From NCBI RefSeq assembly GCF_018252635.1, contig NZ_JAGTXM010000005.1:372001-436000 (forward strand): a stretch of 64,000 bases of DNA. Direction: 5' to 3'. The notes beneath the pieces are model-generated. The model saw only the letters and a list, made by a program, of their open reading frames with translations. It was not told the origin of the DNA and searched no databases. The DNA comes from Citrobacter amalonaticus. Its GTDB lineage: Bacteria; Pseudomonadota; Gammaproteobacteria; Enterobacterales; Enterobacteriaceae. Both the position numbers and the translations under genes were made by a program. Positions within the stretch are counted from its first letter, which is position 1. Each line of letters opens with the position of its first letter. This document shows positions 13,692-26,076 of the stretch, one piece after another.

Positions 13692-15019
13692 TTGGCGATT
13701 CCTTCTTGTTTGAGCGACGTCTCAGGCGCCGATGCATGATGAGGGTTGCTACTGCCTGCAGGACGGGCAGTAACCGACGGTAAGCTGAATAACAGCGCGA
13801 CGGCGATGAGGAGTGCGGCCACCAGCACCGTCATCCCCGCCGTTTGTGAGAACGTGACGGTTAACAAGCCCACCAGATAAGGACCGATAAAGCCACCGAT
13901 GTTGCCCAATGCGTTGATGGTGCCGCGTACACCGCCCAGCACGTTGGGAGCGAAGAGCAATGGCGGTAATGTCCAGAACGGTCCTGCATAGGCCTGCAGG
14001 AAGAAGCCGCAGATGACCATCATGCCGTACGCCAGCCAGACGTTATCTTTCAACAACAAGGAGAGCGCGAGGCAAGCGGCAAAACCCAGCAATGGAATTG
14101 CTGTGTAGAGGCGGCGATTCATGGTTTTGTCGCACCATTTGGCAATATAGTACTGACCGACGATGCACAAAATGTACGGTGCCGCAGTCAGCAAGCCGAC
14201 GATAGTCATTCCGCTGCCGGTAAGGTGTTTAATCAGGTTTGGCATCCAGAGGGCGAAGCCGTAGAAACCGACCTGCACAAAGAAATAGATACCGATCAGC
14301 TTCCATAAGTTAATGCTGCTCAGGACATTGCGGATGCTGCTTGTCTCACCTCCAATCGTCAGCGCGCGATCGGCCTGCAATTTCTGTTCGATCCAGGCGC
14401 GCTCTTTAGGATCCAGCCATTTGGCCTGATGAGGATGATCAGAAACCAAAGGTAGCCAGACGAACAGCAGGCCGAGCGAGAGTAAGCCCTCGATGATGAA
14501 CATTTCTCGCCAGCCATAGATTTCGATCAGCCAACCGGAAAGCGGCCCGGTGATGATCGAAGCCACGGCAAGGTTCATCTGGAAATAAGCAATCGCTCTT
14601 GCACGTTCTTCATTGGGGAACCAGTGACCAATCAACGCCAGGATGGCGGGATAGACCGCACCCTCAGCGACGCCAAGGATAAAGCGGATAATCAGCAGTT
14701 GGGTAGGGGTCTGGACGAAGCCGGTCAGCAGCGCGAAGCCACCCCATGCGACGATGGTCCAGGCGATTAATTTCTTGGCGCTAAATCGTTCCGCGATTTG
14801 GCCGCCAGGAATTTGCAAAAAGATATAACCAATAAAGAAAATGCCGGCGACCAGACCGGCAAACGAGGCGGTCATCCCCAGGTCTTCTTCCATGCCTCCC
14901 GCAATTCCAATCGCGATGTTCGTCCTGTCCATGTAAGCCACGATGTAAACGAGGATGGTGGCTGGAATGATATGTAACCAGCGTCCCCGCGTTGTCGGTT
15001 TATCGAGTTCAATGCTCAT
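13688..15019 (-). CDS. MFS transporter of the anion:cation symporter type, probable sugar-acid permease
   Basis: The 443-residue inner-membrane protein has about 12 hydrophobic segments and typical MFS features: YMDRTNIAIG near residue 30, the loop QIAERFSAKKL between helices 2 and 3, and RFILGVAEGAVYPAILALI in helix 4. These resemble the anion:cation symporter family (GudP, GarP and phthalate-type permeases), which carries organic and sugar acids with protons. It is the first gene of a minus-strand operon with the dehydratase and aldolase. AAGGGATG is its ribosome-binding site. A sigma70 promoter and two putative operators lie just upstream at 15048-15083. The specific solute is inferred only as an aldonic or related acid. 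Confidence 0.87.
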   Translation of the reverse strand: MSIELDKPTTRGRWLHIIPATILVYIVAYMDRTNIAIGIAGGMEEDLGMTASFAGLVAGIFFIGYIFLQIPGGQIAERFSAKKLIAWTIVAWGGFALLTGFVQTPTQLLIIRFILGVAEGAVYPAILALIGHWFPNEERARAIAYFQMNLAVASIITGPLSGWLIEIYGWREMFIIEGLLSLGLLFVWLPLVSDHPHQAKWLDPKERAWIEQKLQADRALTIGGETSSIRNVLSSINLWKLIGIYFFVQVGFYGFALWMPNLIKHLTGSGMTIVGLLTAAPYILCIVGQYYIAKWCDKTMNRRLYTAIPLLGFAACLALSLLLKDNVWLAYGMMVICGFFLQAYAGPFWTLPPLLFAPNVLGGVRGTINALGNIGGFIGPYLVGLLTVTFSQTAGMTVLVAALLIAVALLFSLPSVTARPAGSSNPHHASAPETSLKQEGIAK

Positions 15020-15047
15020 TAGCGCATCCCTTAATAGTAGAGGTTTT

Positions 15048-15083
15048 GTTCTGTATATAGAACTGATGTTCTGTATGCAATTA
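15048..15083. promoter_or_regulatory. Pair of candidate IclR-type operators at the transporter promoter
   Basis: GTTCTGTATATAGAAC (15048-15063) is a near-perfect palindrome with the form TTC-N8-GAA. GTTCTGTATGCAATTA (15068-15083) repeats its left half exactly 20 bp away and has a weaker right half. The first covers the -10 box and the second the -35 box of the leftward promoter. Assignment to the local IclR-type regulator is inference. Confidence 0.6.
15052..15080 (-). promoter_or_regulatory. Sigma70-type promoter for the transporter operon
   Basis: On the minus strand TTGCAT (15075-15080) and TATACA (15052-15057) are separated by exactly 17 bases. Both boxes lie inside the paired operator-like repeats, which would suit repression by blocking RNA polymerase. 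Confidence 0.6.
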
Positions 15084-15138
15084 CTATGAGGGGATAAATT
15101 TTGAGCGTCAATTCCATATTGTCAGCAAGGTTATGTTT

Positions 15139-15154
15139 TGTGATTTGCTTCATA
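15139..15154. promoter_or_regulatory. CRP-like site
   Basis: TGTGATTTGCTTCATA matches TGTGA-N6-TCACA at 9 of the 10 half-site positions. It lies about 100 bp upstream of the expected start of the transporter operon. Confidence 0.5.
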
Positions 15155-15226
15155 TCCTGCTGCAAAACCCGCAGAAAAGCGTTCCCTTGCTAAAAACAGG
15201 CCAGTTTTCCGCTAAAGGATCAAAAC

Positions 15227-15242
15227 TGTGTCACTCTTCACA
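15227..15242. promoter_or_regulatory. CRP-like site
   Basis: TGTGTCACTCTTCACA matches TGTGA-N6-TCACA at 9 of the 10 half-site positions, with a perfect right half. It lies about 100 bp upstream of the likely GldA-like gene promoter. Confidence 0.5.
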
Positions 15243-15296
15243 GGATGAAGCTTTCTACTGATTTGTGGGTTGTGTGCGCCGGCGAACTTGCAATAA

Positions 15297-15332
15297 ATTC
15301 CATATAAAGAATATGTGTTCTGTATATTGAAC
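15297..15332. promoter_or_regulatory. Second pair of candidate IclR-type operators, before the GldA-like gene
   Basis: ATTCCATATAAAGAAT (15297-15312) and GTTCTGTATATTGAAC (15317-15332) both have the form TTC-N8-GAA and are 20 bp apart, the same spacing as the pair at 15048-15083. TATATT at 15323-15328, inside the second element, is a possible -10 box. Confidence 0.58.
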
Positions 15333-15354
15333 TTTAATGGTAAGGAGAATTTGA

Positions 15355-16464
15355 ATGGTCACAACGGCAATATTTCCGTCTCGCTATGTTCAGGGAAAGG
15401 GCGCATTGACAACGCACCTGCCTCAGGAACTCGCATCTTTAGGACATAAAGCGCTTATTTTACAAGACCCTGTGGTTTATGAGAGATATCAGGATACGCT
15501 CGCGTCTGCACTTCACGGCGTGGTTGATTTTGAAATCGAGGTTTTCAATAGCGAATGCAGCGATGAGGAGATCGCCAGAATTTCTGCGCGTGCGCAGCAA
15601 GTCGGGGCCGATGTTATTGTGGGTATGGGCGGTGGAAAAACATTAGATACCGCCAAAGCGACGGGGGCAAGTTTGCGTCTTCCTATTGCTGTCGTTCCCA
15701 CCCTTGCCTCAACGGATGCCCCCTGCAGCTCATTAGTCGTCATCTATACACAGGAGGGCCAATTCAAACGCTACCTGATGATCCCTCGTAATCCCACGTT
15801 GGTGTTGGTAGACAGCGGCATTATTGCCGCAGCGCCGGTACGCTTCTTAATCTCCGGAATGGGGGATGCGTTGGCGACCTGGTTTGAAGCCGAGGATTGT
15901 CGGATAAAAGGGGCCGGGAATATGACCTCCCGTCCAGGCCCTATGACGGCTTTTGAACTTGCTCGTTTCTGTTATAACACGTTGATTCGCTATGGTCGGT
16001 TAGCCAGGCTGGCCTGTGAGCAGCATCAGGTTACGCCAGCGCTGGAACATGTGATTGAAGCCAATACGTTGTTATCCGGGCTAGGTTTTGAAAGTGGAGG
16101 ACTGGCGGCAGCGCATGCTATTCATAATGGTTTAACCGTACTTCCCGCAACACATCAGTACTGGCACGGCGAAAAAGTGGCCTTTGGTACGCTGGCAATG
16201 CTGGTGTTAACCGACAGGGCTCCTGAACTTGTTGAAGAGGTCTATCAGTTCTGTGAGGACGTGGGGCTGCCGATTACGCTGGCGGATATTGGTCTGGCTG
16301 ACGTCAGCGATAAAGAGCTACTGGCAGTCGCGCAGGCAGCCTGTCAGGTGGGGGAAACGATGCACAATGAACCCTGCGAAATTACGCCTGAGGCGGTACT
16401 TGCTGCATTACGGACCGCAGATGCGCTTGGACAAGCGCGGAAGCGGAAAATGAAGTCACTCTGA
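15355..16464 (+). CDS. GldA-like metal-dependent alcohol dehydrogenase
   Basis: This 369-residue protein is very similar to E. coli glycerol dehydrogenase GldA (family III, NAD- and Zn-dependent). It has the nucleotide-binding GMGGGKTLDTAKA at 90-102, PTLASTDAPCS, and the expected metal ligands D171 (ISGMGDALATWF), H254 (AAAHAIHNGL) and H271 (HGEKVAFG). It is not at the usual gldA locus and looks like a paralogue tied to the sugar-acid cluster. GldA-type enzymes also reduce short aldehydes, so it could reduce the aldehyde released by the aldolase, or oxidise a polyol feeding the pathway. ATG 15355 follows TAAGGAG. The gene is transcribed away from the transporter operon. Confidence 0.85.
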   Translation: MVTTAIFPSRYVQGKGALTTHLPQELASLGHKALILQDPVVYERYQDTLASALHGVVDFEIEVFNSECSDEEIARISARAQQVGADVIVGMGGGKTLDTAKATGASLRLPIAVVPTLASTDAPCSSLVVIYTQEGQFKRYLMIPRNPTLVLVDSGIIAAAPVRFLISGMGDALATWFEAEDCRIKGAGNMTSRPGPMTAFELARFCYNTLIRYGRLARLACEQHQVTPALEHVIEANTLLSGLGFESGGLAAAHAIHNGLTVLPATHQYWHGEKVAFGTLAMLVLTDRAPELVEEVYQFCEDVGLPITLADIGLADVSDKELLAVAQAACQVGETMHNEPCEITPEAVLAALRTADALGQARKRKMKSL

Positions 16465-16474
16465 GAGTAATAAA

Positions 16475-16503
16475 ACGCCCGGTAGCGTGTTTCTATCGGG
16501 CGT
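16475..16503 (-). terminator. Terminator of glpD, possibly bidirectional
   Basis: Two 11-base arms (ACGCCCGGTAG at 16475-16485 and CTATCGGGCGT at 16493-16503) pair with one wobble. On the minus strand the stem runs into TTTTATT, so it mainly ends glpD. It also lies just after the convergent GldA-like gene. Confidence 0.8.
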
Positions 16504-16511
16504 AATGTCAT

Positions 16512-18020
16512 TTAAGACGCCAGTGAAAGCTGATGTTTCTCAATATACTCCGCCAGCCACTGGGTCATGCGGGACTGCTGTTCGGCGTTGAGCCACATCC
16601 CTTCTTTCGTACGACGCCATAGCGCATCGTCCGCGCGGCGAACCCATTCGTGATCCACCAGATATTTCAGCTCTGCTTCGTAGAATTCATGGCCGAAATC
16701 TTCGCCCAGGTCGGTGAGCGTCGCGGCTTCACCCAGAATCCACTCTGTGTTGCTGCCGTAGGTGCGAGAGTAGTGGCGCGCCAGCGATTCTGTCAGGAAC
16801 GGATAGCGACGACGCAGTTTCGCCGCGTAGTCTTCGCGATCGCCACCAATATCACCGCCAGGCAGCACGCAATCTTTAGTCCATGCCGGGCCAATGCCCT
16901 GATAGTACGATGATAGCTTCTCCATCGCGTGCTCGGCGAGCTTACGGTAAGTGGTCAGCTTACCGCCGAAGACGGAAAGCAGCGGCGCTTTTCCGTTTTC
17001 ATCGTGAATATCCAGCGTGTAATCACGGGTGATGGCCTGCGGTGAATCTGACTCGTCATCGCACAGCGGGCGCACACCGGAATAGGTCCAGACGATATCG
17101 TCACGACCGAGCTGTTTCTTAAAGTGCGCGTTGTACACTTTCAGCAGGTAGTTGATTTCGCTTTCGTCAATTTTTACCGCTTTCGGGGAGCCTTTGTATT
17201 CAACGTCGGTGGTACCGATGATCGAGAACTCATCCATCCACGGAATGACAAATACGATACGCTTGTCTTCGTTTTGCAGAATGTAGGCTTGTTTCTGCGT
17301 ATGGACGCGCGGTACCACGATGTGGCTGCCTTTGATCAGGCGAATACCGTACGGCGAAGGCAGATGCATGCCCTCGTCGAAGAATTCTTTTACCCACGGA
17401 CCGGTGGCGTTAACCAGCCCGCGCGCCTGCCAGGTGTATTTCTTACCGGTGTCGATATCTTCGGCTTCAACAATCCACAGGCCGTTTTCGCGGCGTGCGG
17501 AGGTTGCGCGGGTGCGGGTCAATACTTCTCCGCCTTTACGTACCACCATCTGGGCGTTGGCCAGCACCAGACGCGCATCGTCTACCCAGCAGTCAGAATA
17601 TTCGAAACCGCGCACGATTTCGGGTTTCAGTACGGATTCTGCGCCAAAACGCAAACCGGTGGAGCCCGGTAAACTGGTGCGTTTGCCGAGGTGATCGTAC
17701 ATAAACAGGCCAATGCGGATCATCCACGCCGGACGCAGGTGCGGGCGGTGTGGCAAACGAAAGCGCATTGGGAAAGCGATATGCGGTGCCATTTTCAACA
17801 GCACTTCACGTTCCGCCAGCGCTTCGCTGACCAGACGAAATTCGTAGTGTTCCAGATAGCGCAGGCCACCGTGAATGAGTTTAGAACTGGCCGAGGAGGT
17901 GGCGCACGCAAGATCCTGCGCTTCCAGCATCAGCACGGATAAACCGCGTCCAGCGGCATCTGCCGCGATACCGGCACCGTTGATGCCTCCCCCTATCACA
18001 ATCAGATCTTTGGTTTCCAT
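16512..18020 (-). CDS. glpD: Aerobic glycerol-3-phosphate dehydrogenase
   Basis: GlpD is the FAD enzyme on the inner face of the cytoplasmic membrane that oxidises glycerol 3-phosphate to dihydroxyacetone phosphate and passes electrons to quinone. The 502-residue product has the N-terminal dinucleotide-binding motif IVIGGGINGAGIA, the family signature KLIHGGLRYLE, and the GVRPLCDDE and SVFGGKLTTYRKLAE blocks. ATG 18020 (METKDLI) is the family start; the extra five residues from 18035 are not needed. It diverges from glpEGR and is preceded by a GlpR operator. Confidence 0.97.
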   Translation of the reverse strand: METKDLIVIGGGINGAGIAADAAGRGLSVLMLEAQDLACATSSASSKLIHGGLRYLEHYEFRLVSEALAEREVLLKMAPHIAFPMRFRLPHRPHLRPAWMIRIGLFMYDHLGKRTSLPGSTGLRFGAESVLKPEIVRGFEYSDCWVDDARLVLANAQMVVRKGGEVLTRTRATSARRENGLWIVEAEDIDTGKKYTWQARGLVNATGPWVKEFFDEGMHLPSPYGIRLIKGSHIVVPRVHTQKQAYILQNEDKRIVFVIPWMDEFSIIGTTDVEYKGSPKAVKIDESEINYLLKVYNAHFKKQLGRDDIVWTYSGVRPLCDDESDSPQAITRDYTLDIHDENGKAPLLSVFGGKLTTYRKLAEHAMEKLSSYYQGIGPAWTKDCVLPGGDIGGDREDYAAKLRRRYPFLTESLARHYSRTYGSNTEWILGEAATLTDLGEDFGHEFYEAELKYLVDHEWVRRADDALWRRTKEGMWLNAEQQSRMTQWLAEYIEKHQLSLAS

Positions 18021-18053
18021 GCTGCCCTCTTGCACTTTCGTTATGGCTCATAA

Positions 18054-18071
18054 ATGTTCGTTATCGAACAT
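18054..18071. promoter_or_regulatory. GlpR operator upstream of glpD
   Basis: ATGTTCGTTATCGAACAT is an almost perfect dyad that fits the GlpR operator pattern, about 34 bp before the glpD start. A weaker related sequence, ACATCGAATAAACAAT, lies at about 18098-18113. GlpR is encoded nearby at 19561. Confidence 0.75.
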
Positions 18072-18217
18072 AATAGCAAAGAAACGCGCCATTAGTAACA
18101 TCGAATAAACAATTTACAGTGATACATATAACATTATGGCGTTTCACTCCCGTGGGGACGTACACTAGAAGGTAAAATGTTGAAAACGTTTCACCTGCAC
18201 GATAAAGAAGAGAATGT

Positions 18218-18544
18218 ATGGATCAGTTTGAATGTATTAATGTCGAAGAAGCCCATCAGAAGCTGCAACAGGGCACGGCAGTGCTGGTCGATATCCGCGA
18301 CCCGCAAAGTTACGCCATGGGACATGCTCCGCAGGCATTTCATCTGACGAACGACACGCTGGGTTTGTTTATGCGCGGTCATGATTTCGATACCGTGGTG
18401 ATGGTGATGTGTTACCACGGCAACAGCAGTAAAGGCGCGGCGCAATATCTGCTCCAGCAAGGCTATGACGCGGTCTATAGCGTAGACGGCGGATTTGACG
18501 CCTGGCATCGTCATTTTCCTGCGGAAGTGGCATACGGTTCGTAA
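18218..18544 (+). CDS. glpE: Thiosulfate sulfurtransferase (rhodanese)
   Basis: GlpE is a 108-residue single-domain rhodanese that transfers sulfur from thiosulfate to cyanide or thiol acceptors such as thioredoxin in the cytoplasm. The active-site loop [12 protein letters not shown] carries the catalytic cysteine near residue 65, and [15 protein letters not shown] is the typical N-terminal rhodanese block. It is the first gene of glpEGR. The start is the ATG at 18218 after AAGAAGAGA; an out-of-frame ATG at 18214 is not used. An ERIC repeat begins three bases after its stop. Confidence 0.95.
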   Translation: MDQFECINVEEAHQKLQQGTAVLVDIRDPQSYAMGHAPQAFHLTNDTLGLFMRGHDFDTVVMVMCYHGNSSKGAAQYLLQQGYDAVYSVDGGFDAWHRHFPAEVAYGS

Positions 18545-18547
18545 GGC

Positions 18548-19545
<998 letters not shown>

Positions 19546-19560
19546 TTCCAGGGAATAACA

Positions 19561-20319
19561 ATGAAACAAACACAACGACATGATGCAATCATTGAACTGG
19601 TAAAAAAACAGGGATACGTCAGTACGGAAGAGTTGGTGGAGCATTTCTCCGTCAGCCCACAAACGATTCGTCGGGATCTCAACGACCTGGCCGATCAAAA
19701 CATGATTCTGCGCCATCACGGCGGGGCGGCGCTGCCGTCCAGTTCGGTCAACACACCGTGGCACGATCGAAAAGCTACGCAGACGGCGGAAAAAGAGCGC
19801 ATTGCGCGTAAAGTCGCCACGCAGATCCCCAACGGTTCAACGCTGTTTATTGATATCGGGACCACGCCAGAGGCCGTGGCGCACGCGCTGCTTGACCACA
19901 GTAATTTGCGTATCGTGACCAACAACCTCAACGTGGCGAACACGCTGATGGTGAAAGAGGATTTTCGCATTATTCTCGCGGGCGGCGAACTGCGTAGCCG
20001 TGACGGCGGCATTATTGGCGAAGCGACGCTCGACTTCATTTCCCAGTTCCGCCTGGATTTTGGCATTCTGGGGATCAGCGGCATTGACAGCGACGGCTCG
20101 TTGCTTGAGTTCGACTACCATGAGGTGCGCACTAAGCGTGCGATTATCGAGAATTCCCGCCACGTCATGCTGGTGGTGGATCATTCAAAGTTCGGTCGTA
20201 ATGCGATGGTGAACATGGGCAGTATCAGCCTGGTGGATGCGGTATATACCGACACTATGCCGCCAGCAGGTGTGCTCCAGGTGATTACCGATAATCATAT
20301 TCAACTGGAACTGTGCTAA
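19561..20319 (+). CDS. glpR: DeoR-family repressor of the glp regulon
   Basis: GlpR represses glpD, glpFK, glpTQ and glpACB and is released by glycerol 3-phosphate. The 252-residue protein has an N-terminal DeoR helix-turn-helix (VSTEELVEHFSVSPQTIRRD at about 20-39) and a C-terminal sugar-phosphate sensor domain with LFIDIGTTPEAVA and LVVDHSKFGR. The reading frame is intact, unlike E. coli K-12, where glpR is known to be frameshifted. It follows glpG by 15 bases and ends the operon. Confidence 0.95.
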   Translation: MKQTQRHDAIIELVKKQGYVSTEELVEHFSVSPQTIRRDLNDLADQNMILRHHGGAALPSSSVNTPWHDRKATQTAEKERIARKVATQIPNGSTLFIDIGTTPEAVAHALLDHSNLRIVTNNLNVANTLMVKEDFRIILAGGELRSRDGGIIGEATLDFISQFRLDFGILGISGIDSDGSLLEFDYHEVRTKRAIIENSRHVMLVVDHSKFGRNAMVNMGSISLVDAVYTDTMPPAGVLQVITDNHIQLELC

Positions 20320-20337
20320 ACCGTTGAAGAAGATGAC

Positions 20338-20364
20338 GCCCGGTCAGCATTGGTGCGGCCGGGC
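20338..20364. terminator. Hairpin between convergent glpR and malT
   Basis: GCCCGG (20338-20343) and CCGGGC (20359-20364) pair around a 15-base loop, with no T tract on either side. It sits in the 49-base gap between the two stop codons and may be a weak shared terminator or a REP remnant. Confidence 0.45.
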
Positions 20365-20368
20365 AACA

Positions 20369-23170
<2,802 letters not shown>

Positions 23171-23196
23171 TTAAGAGGTTGTTTTGTGTTTCTGAA

Positions 23197-23212
23197 TTTG
23201 CACTCTGTCACA
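23197..23212. promoter_or_regulatory. CRP site of the malT promoter
   Basis: On the minus strand the site reads TGTGACAGAGTGCAAA. It is one base different from the E. coli malT CRP site as I remember it. Confidence 0.75.
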
Positions 23213-23516
23213 AATCTTTATAAGCATGACAGAAACCGCTTTCAATCGTGCGCAAGGCCCAAACAGTCTGGGTTGGAGGGGGAATTGTACCGTGTGAAAT
23301 AGGGCCATTTTATTCCTGTGGCCTTTGCTTTTATTAACGAAAGTGGCCTTATAACGTGACAAGGAATTAATTCCAATGTGATTATTCTGGCTGCTTTTTG
23401 ATATTTCAGGTTAGAAACTGTTTCGCGATTTACATATTCCGGATGAGCGCCTTCTGAAATTTTGTCATTGTCCGGTGGTAACTTTGTCTTCAATGCGGTG
23501 AATTCGTCACCAATCC

Positions 23517-23606
23517 TCATCCGGTACGCTACCTTTAAGTGGCGGCGATCACACTTTTACGCTCATCCCCACGACTCCTCCCTGCCTAATCCAGAGTGGG
23601 ATGAGG
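23517..23606. promoter_or_regulatory. MalT-box cluster of the malP promoter
   Basis: Copies of the GGATGA core occur at 23517-23522 and 23563-23568 (both inverted, as TCATCC) and at 23599-23604 (direct, in GTGGGATGAGG). A more distant direct copy lies at 23441-23446. This arrangement of several boxes upstream of malP fits activation by MalT. Confidence 0.65.
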
Positions 23607-23640
23607 AAGGTCAACATTGAGCCTGGCAAACTAACGATAA

Positions 23641-26067
<2,427 letters not shown>

Positions 26068-26076
26068 GGAAGCGCG

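Larger units (their letters stand above)
15020..15354. other. Divergent regulatory region between the transporter operon and the GldA-like gene
   Basis: This 335-base stretch has no gene. It holds two pairs of TTC-N8-GAA elements (15048-15083 and 15297-15332), a promoter reading left, and two CRP-like sites. These are listed separately. Confidence 0.7.

Noticed and set aside
18118-18133. Possible CRP site between glpD and glpE (AGTGATACATATAACA)
   Set aside because: Each half-site has at least one mismatch and the fit is clearly poorer than the malT and pckA sites.
18181-18195. GAAAACGTTTC dyad before glpE, like a PurR/LacI-type operator
   Set aside because: It lacks the outer bases of a PurR site and glpE has no purine link, so I treat it as chance.
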